From assembly GCA_954871525.1 (NCBI GenBank), contig OX940870.1, forward strand, positions 10,881,501 through 10,945,500: a stretch of DNA of 64,000 bases. The letters run 5' to 3'. Positions within the stretch are counted from its first letter, which is position 1; each line of letters starts with the position of its first letter. Positions 37,126 to 49,630 of the stretch are shown here, one piece after another. Both the position numbers and the translations under genes were made by a program. Under the pieces are notes generated by a model. That model did no database searches, was not told the DNA's origin, and was given only the letters and a program-made list of their open reading frames with translations. Origin of the DNA: Parietaria judaica (lineage: Eukaryota; Streptophyta; Magnoliopsida; Rosales; Urticaceae).

Positions 37126-37304
37126 AAACATTGATTACTAGGCACCCACACCACAACAGAATCAAACTGAGCACACTTAATAATATTTTCACATGCAAGC
37201 CACTAACGAGTTTTTGAATGAGACAAAGACAAGTGTTGTCTCTCTATCTCTCTTGTATCACAAAATAATAAAAAGAAACACACGAATGGAGTGGAGTTTT
37301 TAAT

Positions 37305-38587
37305 TCAACGAGTAGTGTGGTTTGAGATCCTTTTAAGTGTGATTGGACATCCGGTTTTCAGGGTTGAAAACATTGCCCACTTCTCTATGCTCGGATCTTT
37401 GTCCTTCACTTCCCAACTGAAATTCAATGCTTTCAAAAATGTATTATAGAGAAAAACAAGATATTGAAAAGAAGTACGTTTATCCGAAAATAAAAATAAA
37501 AACCTCATATAAAAGAAGCAAGAAACCCCTTAATTCCGAACCTAATTTAAAGTTTCCTTAATTTTATAAAACACAAAATGAAAACTTTCATTGTAACATA
37601 TATGTGAGCTCAAACTCCTTGAATTAAAACATGGGATTTATTTAAAACATTGGTATTTGATAAGGCATATTTCTGCGCCACGAAATTTAATATCATAATA
37701 ATTCCATTAAAAAAAAATGAGTGCGTCATTAATTCAAAGGACAAAACAGTGCAACATTTAAATTAATTAAAGAAGGAATTATAATAAATTGTATATAGGT
37801 ATAACCTTATAATAAATTGTATATAGGTATAACCTGAATGTGGTGGTTAGACGGTAGAGAAATACAAGCATCATAGCTTTGGCAGTGTTTGCTCCAAGGC
37901 ACGCCCTCGAGCCCATTCCAAAAGCCAAGAAGCTATTTGGCTTTGCATCATTCTGTACATATTATCATAAATCAATTACATAATAATCCAATTAACTAAA
38001 ATTGGCAAAAAAAAAAAAACCCTAATTCACTTTTATAAGATACTTAATATTAATAATTTAAAAATATTTTTTTTTTGGGTTTATTTACCTCTGATCTTGA
38101 AGGATTGAAAGTATAAGGGTCATTGTAGAGTCTTGGATCATGATGTACTTGTCTAGCATCTACATTAACTATCCATCCTTTTTTTATTTCATACCCTAAA
38201 AGCCAAAATGAAAGGTGAGAGGTTTTAGTAAAAGTAAGAGTAGTTGACAAAAATATCCTTGAACATTGTTTGTCGATGAGATGCCCGTCGAAGTGTAGTT
38301 CTTCGCAGCTCTACATATAAGTCTATATACATTCAAAAAATGAAAAAAAAAGTTAATTATTTATTCATGTCAACAATTTATTCGAGGCTATTTATTTTTC
38401 ACTTCGCGACTAAAATTTACTCTTAACTTTTTAATATTTTTTAACGCGAGGTTATCTTTGAAAAAAAATGATATTACTCCCCAAATCTAAAGTTCAAGAA
38501 ATAGAATGCGCCAATTGGCAAAGTTTCTAGGGCACTAGTGACAATAACTCAAAATAATAATATAGATTGTATTATTTAAGAGAAAAC

Positions 38588-38626
<39 letters not shown>

Positions 38627-41600
38627 CTAAACTAACCCTCAATCTCAATGTCATTTAAAGATACTCTAGGAAACCATGCCACTATTGATGACATCCGCAA
38701 TGACTCTTTTACCACCTGCAAATAAACATAGAATTTACGCTTTATAGAAAGAATATTGTTTTATCGAAGTAAATTGTTGGCTAACCTTAGAAGCAAACGA
38801 CATGTCGTTTAGATCATCCAAGGAGAGAGCTGCATTTCTTGGTGATTTTCTTGATAGCTGAAGTTGTTCATCCTGTTAGGATTGTTTAATGAAATTTTAA
38901 TTTACGTTATAAATGTTAATACTTGATTAAATAAAATAAAAAATTACTTTATATATATGTACTATCTGAAATACCTTGAGTTTGAGAAGAACATGAGGGT
39001 TCTCATCCAAGTATTTGACCATCCATGTAATTGCACTAGCAGTAGTATCTTGACCTGAACATATTTGCCCACAAAATTTTGATAGTTAATAATTCATGCC
39101 ATAACATGAAAAATTAGGCATACAGTTAGAAGGGATTAAATTATGTGTTGTTCATATACACCATAAAAGTTCAGAGTTATTATCATGTTACCGCTCGGTT
39201 AAGAAAGGTGTACATATCTAGCCTTTTGGTTAGAGACACAAAGATATTGGCTCTCCGTTAGAGCCCGTCCGTAATGACCCATTCATTACATATTTCTGTG
39301 GAAATAATCGTTATGTTCAATGTCTCATCCGTCAAATAATTGGTGTGAAATAGCTAAAACGATGATGATCCATTTAATTAAATTGGGCCATTTGTGGACC
39401 AAGTTTATAATGGAGAAGTCATATCTACTCTTTTTTTTTTTTATTGAAGGGCCATAATAATCCTATTTCTCTGATGAATTAGTCATTTCCGCGCGCTCGC
39501 ACACACAATATATATAAAGTTATTATAAACTGTCACCTGCAATAATCATTGTCAATATGTTTAACTGAATTGGGTCATTTGTGGTTCGAATTTGTAATAG
39601 AAGTCATATTTAGTCCTTTTTTATATATAGAAGGGCCATCATCTTATTTCTCTAACGAATTTGTCATTTCCGCGTGCACAAGCGCGCGCGTATGTGTATA
39701 TATCTATCTATCTATATATATATATATGTAAACTCTCACCTGCAATAATCATTGTTAAAATGTTATCTTTGATCTCGTCATCTACGAGTGTCTCTGTCTT
39801 GTCCAAATCACAACCAGTCCTTTCATCCAAATCCAAGAGACGTTGGAGAAGATCATGATGTTGGCCAACCAAGCCACGCCTTCTTTCACTGATTTCCTCC
39901 TCTATAATACTCATGATATGTTTTCTTGCCTGGAAGGATAATTTATTTTATTTTTATTTTTATTTTTATTTTTTATTTATCGGCTCACAACTCATTAAAA
40001 ATGATGATCAGAAATGAGCAAATTGACCTGAAGGCCTTTGTGAAATCTGGTGCCAGGGAGTTTGATTGGAAAAGCGAGCATTGCTTTGCAAACTGTGGCA
40101 ACTTTGGCCTGCAAAACCTCTAGTTTATGTCCACTTTCCACGCTCATCAGCATTTCGCACATCGCTTCGCAACTTATCTGTCATATAATTTCTTAAACTA
40201 ATTATTATTTTAAAAAATAATTGATAAAAATGCAGTTGGATAAGTGAAGCGAAGTAAAATCTAAAGGCACAAGTTAGCAAATTTTTAGGAACATAGGCAA
40301 TTATTACACTTTTATTCTTTAAATATCGGGTTCATGTAAGTCCGGCCCAATAATATTAAGGACATTTTTTTTTTAATTATTCCCACCCAATAATATTGTG
40401 GGTTTTTCTTTAAATGATTATGAATTTTTATATTAGCATACAATATTAATTTTTTATTAAGTATATATATATATATATATTTTATATGCGATGTTGAGTA
40501 TGATCCAATTTTCGTGAGTATGGCCGACCCTATATCTAATCGAGGTCTTTTTTTTTCTTTTTCTTTTAACATAAAACGACAATAATATATAATCAAGCTC
40601 CATTTTTTTAAAAACGACAATAGTATCTAATTAAGCTACATTTTTTTAACTAACGACACAAAATAATGATCAACATAGTACAATTCAGATTTGTCGTTCG
40701 ACACATTACCTTGAGCGCTTCATGAAGAATAACCACGGTGTCCTTACTTTCCCACGTTTCGAGATTCTCAACGACTAACCGATCAAACTGTCGCACAAAC
40801 TCCGACAGATAGTTTCCGGCGAAGAAGCCGGCGAGCCGGCGTCGTATGAGCTTGTGGTGCTGCTGAGAAGCGCAGAGGATGCTCCGCTTTCCGAGCAGCT
40901 CCGCCACTGACTTCACGTACCGCTTCGTGAACTTCCCCGATTCGCTGCCCAATATCGCTTTCACCGACTCCGAGCTGGAGAAGAACACTTGGGTTGTGCC
41001 CAATAGCTTCGTCCTGAAACTATCACCGTACCTGGCGCAGTATGGTTATTCTTGTTATGTGTAATTATATGATATCAAATATCATATCATACGAAAGCGA
41101 CACCTTGTTATGTGTAATTATATGGTCTTTTCGGATTTAGTACCGGTAAAATCGAGACCAACTACCGAGATTTTTTTATACATTTTTTTTTTTGGCTCGG
41201 TCTTGATTTTCTGAGCTTCCAAAAATCAGGCTCGGCTTGAGGAAGGCTGATTTGATGTAAACTGGAAATCGGGTCGGGCAGAATCTTATATAAAAAAAAT
41301 ATAAAATACATTAAAAAATGTAAATTTAGCCTATATAATACGTCAAAATAATTTTTATTTCAAATAAGATATATAATTAATAACATGTCCAAAGTTTCTA
41401 ATTAGTAACGAAGTCTAGATCTCCAATTAATCATTCAAATAAACTCTTAATCTCAAAATGAAAAGCATGTCCAAACAAATTGAAAATAACATGTTAGTAA
41501 CTAAAGTACTGCGTAATATTAATAAATAAAATAAACATAACTCGAACCGGAACCGGATAGGCCGCTTTTTTTTTTTTTTTTTGCATCAGCTCGGTTTCCT

Positions 41601-41897
41601 AACTGGAACTGTGTGAACAAAATCGAGCGCACTCGAACAAAAATTTTGTTGCGCCTAATACAGAATATACCTCGAGCGGCGAATCCGCACGAATTCGTAA
41701 ATCCCCTTGTCACTCTTCAAAGCTGCCATGAACTGCAGAGTTTCACCGATAAAGGGAAAACCGGTAGCTCCCGGAAGTAATAGAGAATTGTGTTTTCGAC
41801 CCCGGTATATAAGTTTCGTTACGATTTGGTACATGATCAGAAGAACCAAAGCTGTCGTTGCTAGCAGTTGCATACCATAGAGCGAAAGATTTTCCAT
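37305..41897 (-). CDS. Intact CYP722-like cytochrome P450 (copy B), 10 exons
   Basis: Haem-thiolate monooxygenase of the plant CYP85 clan, expected in the ER membrane. Exons in transcript order are 41671-41897, 40710-41031, 40028-40177, 39740-39929, 38975-39054, 38786-38872, 38637-38715, 38089-38195, 37834-37952 and 37305-37416. All introns are GT-AG, phases agree, and the 1473-bp CDS gives 490 aa, normal for a plant P450. A hydrophobic anchor spans about residues 7-27, followed by a short hinge with LPGATG where LPPG is usual. The I-helix has AGQDTT (296-301), the K-helix ExxR is ESLR (356-359), a FNPSR segment follows, and the haem loop is FGMGSRACLG with the ligand Cys432. The pattern DAKPxSFLAFG and SIEKWAxF recalls CYP722. 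CYP722 members hydroxylate or cyclise carlactonoic acid in strigolactone synthesis (family knowledge); the subfamily and the substrate here are inference. The SABATH gene lies 1.3 kb upstream on the same strand. Confidence 0.85.
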
Positions 41898-42484
41898 TTT
41901 TCTTCTTATTCTGGGAATGTGAATTGATCCAAGTGTGCACATTTATTAGGTGTTTATGAGTTCATCTTTGTCATGATATGTAATGGAGTTTTGGTGGTGC
42001 TTTCATGGCCGACATATATTGGATCTTGATGATGAGTCTTTGGAAATGAAGCTCATCCACTATGAATAAAATATATATGACCCTGTATATGTAATGTTTC
42101 CATAAATATATATATATATATATAATATTTATAATTAATCTTCATTGGAATTTCACTGTGCTTTATTTTGCGTAGATAGACTCGGAGCATATTGTTTGTT
42201 TGTGTAATGATGTTTAAGGTTTTTCTTTGTATATGTCGTTTTATTGCCCTCTTCTCTTTTCTAGTATCTTGAACAGTTTTGTCAATGTCATTTCTTCAAC
42301 AGTTTTGTCTAAACTCAAATTTTTGCCAAAAAAATTGATTTGGGGGAAATGAACTGGGGTATTATATGGTAGGAAAAACCCCCATATATAACCCATTGCC
42401 TCCTTTTTAGTTCCATCATTTAATGGATCAACATTTATTATTTTCCATGCAAATTATTTTCGTAAATCTATTTTATTATATACT

Positions 42485-42835
42485 GTGCTCGTTTGGCACA
42501 ACTTAATTTTAAAAATTATTATTTTAGTTTTAGTTTAAGAAAAAAACTATTTTTTTTTAAAGTGACATGTGTTTGGTAAACTATTCATAAAACAGTTGTT
42601 GTTGGTAACAAAAATTGATTTAGCGTTTGGTTAAAAAGACTCAGAGAGACTAAAAACAGTAATTTTGTTTTTAGAAAAAACTGAAAACTTACGAATCCTC
42701 GCTTTTACGACTCATGTACAAAAATCTAAAATCACTTTTGAGATTTTGATAAAAATAATTTTACCAAACACTTAAAAAACAATCTAGTTTATTTAAAAAA
42801 AATATAAATTTTTTTAACTGAACCAAATGCACCAA
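42485..42835. mobile_element. Possible MITE in the P450-methyltransferase spacer of unit B
   Basis: GTGCTCGTTTGGCAC at the left and AACCAAATGCACC at the right form imperfect inverted ends of a type common in plant MITEs. The surrounding 42372-43016 is missing from unit A. Target duplication not found. Confidence 0.35.
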
Positions 42836-43189
42836 TGTTTAAAAATCTTATAATTGCATTTATATATCCATCATCTTCTTTGGTCGCTACTCGCTAGCTA
42901 GGTTCCACAATTATGACGAAAAAAAAAATATATCAAGTTGGAATTGTCAAAACGTATGTTAATTATTTTTATTTTACTCACTCTAAGAGCTCTTTTTTTA
43001 TATATTAATATATTTATAGAAAATTCTCTTGAATAATAAAATTTTATTTATAAAAAAAAAGATGGATAGCATCTTTATCATATTTGATAAAAAAAAAAAA
43101 AAAAAGACTAGTACACACTACAAAGTATAAACTAGCAAACATTACTCCAACTTTAAACTTAATTAAACAGTGCGTTGCTCTACTATTAT

Positions 43190-46100
43190 TCAGTCTCTTC
43201 TAACAAGGGACACCACCAAATTCGTGTACTTAGTCGAGGAGCTGGTGGACAAGTGATCGCAGACCAAATCTTGATACCTCCGAAACAACTCCTCCATGGT
43301 GTGAGCCCCGAAATGCGACGACAACAATGACTCAACGACCGCGCGTACGACTTTCGCCACGCGTTGTCCCCTCTCTCTGTTCGCGCTTTGTTCCGTCGTC
43401 CTAGAACCAGCGTCCCAGTCAACTTGAAAAGCTTCCAAACTTTCGACAACAAAAGATCCTTCAGTTTCGACTTGGATCCTCAAATCTTCCGCACATGGAG
43501 CGTAATACGGTGCGTTGAAGCTATCTACCTTTTCCTCTTCTATTAGACCCTACAATAATTTCAAAGTGTGAAACGTTAGTTAGCTACTTATTGTATGCAG
43601 ATATTTCATGAAGATTGGTGTTTTTATTATTTATTTTTATAATTGTAACTTAATTGGATGATAATTCAATATAATCATTTTTTACTAAAAAAATTATTCC
43701 TAAAATTAAATATATCAATTTTATGATATATTTTTTCAAATTTATTATTTTAAAAAAATTCATCAGTTTCTGTTTAATTTATGAATATTTTAGATTCGAT
43801 TATTGACTTTGTGATTTTGTTCCAACGGGCTTTATATATATGTCAACATCGACAACTTAGTTTCGGAATATGTATTTATGTCCTTATATATATAGCCCTT
43901 CAAGGGTATTATTTCAATTTTCAAACACACAATTTTCAAATAAATATTAAAACTTCATAAAAAATACAACAGTCGTGATGATTATATACAAAATAAACAA
44001 AAACAAAAACAAACAAACAAACACAGAATTAGTTATGTGACCTATAATCATTTTTTTAAGATGACCTATAATCATTTTATAAAGTCAAAAACATTCAAAA
44101 CATGTGCCCTAAATACAACTAATTAAGAGTTATTACTTGTCGCAAGTCAAATAGACCGCGTCCTGATGATTCTATATTCGTGAAAATAAATTCTTATCAA
44201 TTATCACACCCGATATTTGGTAACAACAACTAACAAGACTTTCAAAACCTTCGAAGAAAAAGTCATAATGACAACAATAAACTTAACAAATATATATAAA
44301 GCATGTAATTAAATGGAGAGACAAAGGATGGTACCTCGGAGGCCATGCTCATCAATGCATGGGCCAAGAGCTCCCACTGGTAGCAGCTACCTTCAGTAGG
44401 GTCCGACGAGGTTCTCCCCATCAGCGACAGCACCATTCGCCCTCCGCCAACCATCTCCGCCGACCTACACCTCAGGAACGCCCCAAAATCCTCCAAAAAT
44501 TGTTTCAAATACGCTTCCGAAACCCGATCAGAACTACTCTTCGAAACGTATATTTTCCCTTTGTTCAGCGCGATTTCGGCATTGCTTTCCAGGCCCGGTG
44601 GAACCTATATATATATAGAGAGGGAGCGAAAAATCAGAAAATCGCAAGGAAATGATAAACAATATAATTTAACAAAAAATTATCAGAATCAATATATATC
44701 AAATATCTCAAAAAAAAATTGATGGGTGTTTTTCCAAAAAATTTCCTAACGTTGAACATTTTAAAACAGTTAACATTAATTTGAAAATGACAAAGCGTCA
44801 TAAGTACTTTAAGGAATTATATATTCGAATGCTTAATTAGTCAGTATATCAAGATCGATCATGGCATGCAATACTGTAGCTCTCACATGTCTCTGTCCCT
44901 TAGAAAATGTACGAGTTCTGATTCTGATTTTCACATGATTCTCACATATTCAACGTCACGTTTTTAGACTTTGCAAATAATTTTATTTTTTTTAATGGTC
45001 TTTGCAAATAATTATTATGACAATAATTTAAAATTCTAAACACCTTTACTAGTAATAATTTAAAATGCCACTTTAAGGTTATACATCTGTAATATTTTAA
45101 CTTTTAAGCTGAATAAGCCGTTTGAAAAGTCATCACATAATTATAAACTTTTAAAATTAATGGTTTATTTGCGACATATACCTGTAAATTAATTAGTTCG
45201 TATTTTAGAGTAGCATAATCCCCTTGTTTGTTTATCACGATTTAACTATCTAATTGTACGATAAATGTGTTTCAGATATCTGACTCTGACGAGGGCTTAA
45301 GGAGCCACATAAATAGTAACATTGAGTACTTAACCTGTCATAATTAGTAAATAATATACATATTATGCCACGCAAAAACACTGCTTTATAAATACAAATA
45401 TCCCAAAATTAATTCTTATATGTAAAAAAAAAAAAAAAAAAAAAGAAGAAGAAGCGGAAAAAGCTATGTTAAGGTCGGATCCAATCTGTGAAGAAGCAGG
45501 CGACGCCTGCTTCTAACAGACAAAGCGACGGCATGCAAGGGATTCGAGGGGAAGCAGGTCCAAAAATTGATAAGGGAGATCGAAGGTTGACAAGAGGATT
45601 CGAGGGCGACGGCAGGCCATAGGGTCATCGAAAAGAGTACTCAGGCCTCGCGGGGAGAGGGAAAACATCAAGCTTCGATGAGAGGCATCGACAGCAGATC
45701 GCTTGCAGCGCCGAATGACAACTGATGTGATGCGCATTTAATGAAGCCCATGCCTGCCTCACCTAGCCGACGTGGCTGGCGACCCCTAATCATGTGAAGT
45801 ATGGGCCAGCCATGCCTTCGCTAATCACTCCTACAGGGATGGGTGATGGGACGCAGCAAAGGGCGGGAGAAATACATGTTGAAGTTAGTGTAAAGGCTAT
45901 AACGGGCAAGAAAAGCCCCATTTGTAGAGGATCCAAGAGAGAGAAGAAAAACCCTATGTATTTGCAATCGTAAGATCAATATATAAGTAATTTTGCATCG
46001 TCATCTTCATTGAGTGTTCTTGGCTAAGAAACGAGAGAAACCGAACCTCTTTTTTAAAAAACAAGGGTTAAACCTTGTGATTATTGAAGGTCCAAAATGC

Positions 46101-46796
46101 CCTCAACAAACTATCAGTAACATGAAATTTGGAAGAGATACCAGTGTACCTGAGAGAGCCAGTGGAGGCTCGAAGAAGAGTGCACGAAATGTAGGCTCTG
46201 TGCCGGGAACAACCGACCATAGAAAGAACCGGGCACAGCGGAGATCAAGCACGGCCCGAATCCCGCACCTTTCTGGGCCCTAATGCGGTCGTAGAAAGGC
46301 GGCAGCATGGTGGCGAAGATGTGGTTGAAGTCGTTGTTGAATAGGTCGTTAAGAAATATTCTGAACTCTGGCGATGACGAGCTACATTTTGCATGTACGG
46401 CCTCCAGGATCTCCGAGATTACTAGCAGGGAATTTGGCCCCGACGAGCACCCCAAGTCCGCGATCCCCATGCTGCGTGGCACGTTTTTCTTCAGGCTCTC
46501 CGCTATCGCCCGCTCAATCGTAGGCCTTCCTATTGAGATTATTGTGTTCTACATATATATTCATACATGCATACTCATGTCAGTATATATATTAATATAA
46601 AAGTAAACGAAATGAAAATAACACTCATTACAAACTAAAATTCTCTTGATATATGTATAACTGTGTGTTTCACGAGATCACGAGAGAGCATGCGTGCATG
46701 CATGGTCAAATTAAAAGCTATATTATAACATTTGTATCTATTTAAATTGGGGATATTGATTACTAATGGTATCACTGAATCACTGATATACAATAC

Positions 46797-46851
<55 letters not shown>

Positions 46852-46961
46852 CAACGTAAATCAATTATATATGTGAAAATTATAACCTGAACAAAGGAGT
46901 TTTCTGCGTAACTAGTTTCACCAGCCCCTTTGTTCATATGAAGTACTTGTGCCACTTTCAT
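43190..46961 (-). CDS. Intact SABATH carboxyl methyltransferase (copy B), 4 exons
   Basis: SAM-dependent methyltransferase that makes methyl esters of small carboxylic acids, cytosolic by family. Exons in transcript order are 46887-46961, 46150-46548, 44335-44604 and 43190-43549, all GT-AG, giving a 1104-bp CDS and 367 aa (SABATH proteins are usually about 350-390 aa). The N-terminus has the signature [16 protein letters not shown]. The SAM site [10 protein letters not shown] starts at residue 55, followed by [18 protein letters not shown] and [11 protein letters not shown], whose Trp155 matches the substrate-carboxylate contact of the family. The start and end resemble the carlactonoic acid methyltransferase (CLAMT) clade as I remember it; the substrate is inference. 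A TATA box is at 47072-47081. Intron 2 holds a 643-bp solo LTR that is absent from copy A. Compared with copy A, exon 3 is one codon and exon 4 three codons shorter. Confidence 0.88.
45467..46109. mobile_element. Solo LTR in SABATH copy B intron 2
   Basis: Begins TGTTAAGGTCGG and ends CCCTCAACA. Flanks AGCTA (45462-45466) and AACTA (46110-46114) are a 5-bp TSD with one mismatch. Copy A has the empty site GAGCTATCAGTAAC near 19371. 643 bp, non-coding. Confidence 0.8.
46801..46850. repeat. (AT)n microsatellite in SABATH copy B intron 1
   Basis: Perfect AT run of about 50 bp. Copy A has only a short version beside its hAT insertions. Similar long AT runs are at 22944-22979, 36570-36605, 38590-38624, 61196-61228 and 63418-63477. 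Confidence 0.95.
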
Positions 46962-47071
46962 GTTTTCTCTCTCTTTCTGTAAAGGTATATAATATGTATC
47001 TAAGCTTCGCACTTGCAAAATGGAAGCAATGTATGGATTTGAATTATGATCAATTAAGATATTCAAGTCAT

Positions 47072-47081
47072 GTATTTATAG
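47072..47081 (-). promoter_or_regulatory. TATA box of SABATH copy B
   Basis: Minus-strand CTATAAATAC about 110 bp upstream of the ATG at 46961, conserved with copy A in position and flanking sequence. Confidence 0.6.
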
Positions 47082-47577
47082 TCACGAAGGTAAGGAATAT
47101 GACCACGTTTATCTTCCCAAACGAAGAAAAAATAGCATTCATTGGTTGGGAGTTGGGACCATCTTCAAAGCCCTACTAGGTCCTATAATGAACTGTAGTG
47201 AGTGATTCACGATTCATTGTACTACGTAGTATTTACATATTATATCATCTAAAACTTGTGGTCGTGTTTCATCTGATCAAAGTGTTTATATTTACATATA
47301 TTATATCATCTGGTTAGACATTTTTAATATATTATATTTTTATCATATTGAATTGATTTAGTCTCCCCTATTTTCGGTTTCCCATAAGTATATTTTATAA
47401 AAATATTATAAGTCTGTATTCAGTACCGTTGAGTTAAAGAAAAAAAAAATGGACCCGCCAGTCATAGATGTAAATCGAATTCTTTTGTGAAGGTAAGAAA
47501 AAAGCATGAAGTAAAAGATATTAAGACAATAATCTTTTTTAAAAAGGTTCACAAGTGTTCGCCGACTACGTCATTTG

Positions 47578-48385
47578 GTTTTTAATTTCGAGTACAATAT
47601 GACAAAGATTACATGATGCTAGAGACCTAATTCTTTCGAGCTAAGTTTGGACTTGCACCCTACCGAGTAAGCCTTGTATTGTGTAACCGTTCTATTTTTT
47701 AGTCGATTGGTTAGGCTTTCTTTTCTAAGCTTCTAAAATAAAACGATTTGTCGTTCTATAGTGATTTATAAACGACAAAGTCATACCCAATACGTACAAG
47801 GACACGTAGTCCCCAAAATGTGAGTCAAAATGGCTACCGACCGGACCAAAAAAATTTTGCCGCCCAAAACCCGGTACCGGATTTATCCGGCTCCGGAAAA
47901 GGTCGGACCCGGATAAATCCGGTTCCGGGTTTTTAAAAATATTTTTTTATTTAGTTAATTAGTTTATTTAATGTGTAGTCCTTTAATCTGGGCCGTCGGA
48001 TCGCGAGATCGACGGCCCATATTATAGCTTTTAATTTTTTTTTATTTTTTTTTTTAAAAGGCCGGAACCGGACCTATCCGGGTCCGAATTTTTCCGAACC
48101 CGGATAGTTCCGGTTCCGACTTTTTCCGGACCCGGATAGTTCCGGGTCCGACTTTTTTATATAAAAAAAGGTGGATCCGGGTTTTAATCCGGATCCACAT
48201 TTTTGGGACTAAGGACACACTTGATTTCCAACTATTAATAAAAAACGCATTGCACGCTAAAATTTGTGGGCCTACTTCATCTGATGTTACGCATTTATAT
48301 ATCAGCAATCTTTTAATAAATGATGTATTTATTTGATCATTAGCCATATAAATCAATCATATGGGGCCCTATGATCGATATTTCC
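47578..48385. mobile_element. Unit B-specific insert with CCGG-rich repeat
   Basis: Unit A runs straight from GCCGACTACTTCATTTG to CTGTGAAATTCAATTATTG-like sequence, while unit B has about 0.8 kb between. Part of it (about 47826-48185) is dense in GGTCCGG, CCGGAACCGG and GGATCCGG motifs around an AT-rich core, recalling the TAGGGGTG family. Ends and TSD were not resolved. Confidence 0.5.
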
Positions 48386-48499
48386 CAAACTGACTGTGAA
48401 ATTCAATTATTGATATATAGTTTTTTCACGAACATGAAAAGGCGTACGAGCAACCATGTGAGCGTGTTTGCTCTTAGGCCTGGCTAAAATCGTTTGTGA

Positions 48500-49452
48500 A
48501 AGTGTCTTTGATGTAACTAAAATCTGTCAAACATAAGGTGTTGACTTTTTCAAAGGTCAAGTATATATAAAGTTATACTTATATCATTCAAACCTAATCC
48601 TATTAGGGTTTGAAATATAAGATATTGTTTTCCACAACCTTGTTTGGAATAATGATAAACTCACAACAAAACTCTTTGAGAAGTCCTCAGTTCAATCCAG
48701 TGGAACATAAATGTGTATATTAATTGTAATTTTAGCTGATAGTGATTGGGCTAATTGTGCTAGCTTGTTTTAATCCTGCAATATATCTTGTGATGTGCGT
48801 ACATGCAATCGTGGCTACTAAAGCCACTCCATGCAAAATAAATAAAAAGGAAAAAAATGGACATTGTTGAATAAGGGGCTACAATATATTTTCTTCGCGT
48901 AAGAAGCTCAAAATGTTAATTTATTTATAAGTGTTTCTATTAACTTTTCAATACTATTGTTTGAATTATCATATTCATAAAAAGCCTAAACATATGAAGC
49001 TTTTTCCTCGAAATGGAACTTCATGTTAATTTCATGCATTATATATCTTTGCTCTCGCTTTCTAAACTGAAAACGCTAATGATTTATTTAATTTGGTTAC
49101 AAGTTTAATCACGTGAATGTCGGTTTCATAGGTCAAGTAAAGTCATAAAAAAAATGCTTCCCAAATAGTCATGCCAAAAATATGAGCAGGGAAACTTCAT
49201 GAGAATTTGATGATATTAATTAACGGTTTCAAGACTAAAAAGCTGATGAAATATTGTATATCAATGGATTAGTAAAGATAAGGCTAAGTTTGTTTTCATT
49301 AATAGTATGGTGGCAAAAGTTTTTGTTAATGAACATTAAAGCCCGTTCACTTTTAACTTTTTGCCCGCTGACCCCGTAAATTTTATTAATCAGCGTCAAA
49401 TCTCTCCAACTTTCAAACTATGCATATTCCCACCCTCTAAAAATATTATATT
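48500..49452. other. Unit B segment absent from unit A, non-coding
   Basis: Unit A joins the flanking sequences within a few bases near 22445. No terminal repeats were found, so this could be an insertion in B or a deletion in A. Confidence 0.4.
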
Positions 49453-49630
49453 TATTCCCTATAAACTTGTATTTCTTTCCACATTACGTATTCATTTCTT
49501 AAGATATTAGATAGAAAATTAAACAACTCCATTGATTTTTTTTTCTCACTGAAATCTTGTAATGATATATGTAATGTAAGTTGAAATAGAAGACGTATTC
49601 TGGTTGTGGAAGCTTGTAATTTGTATAGAG

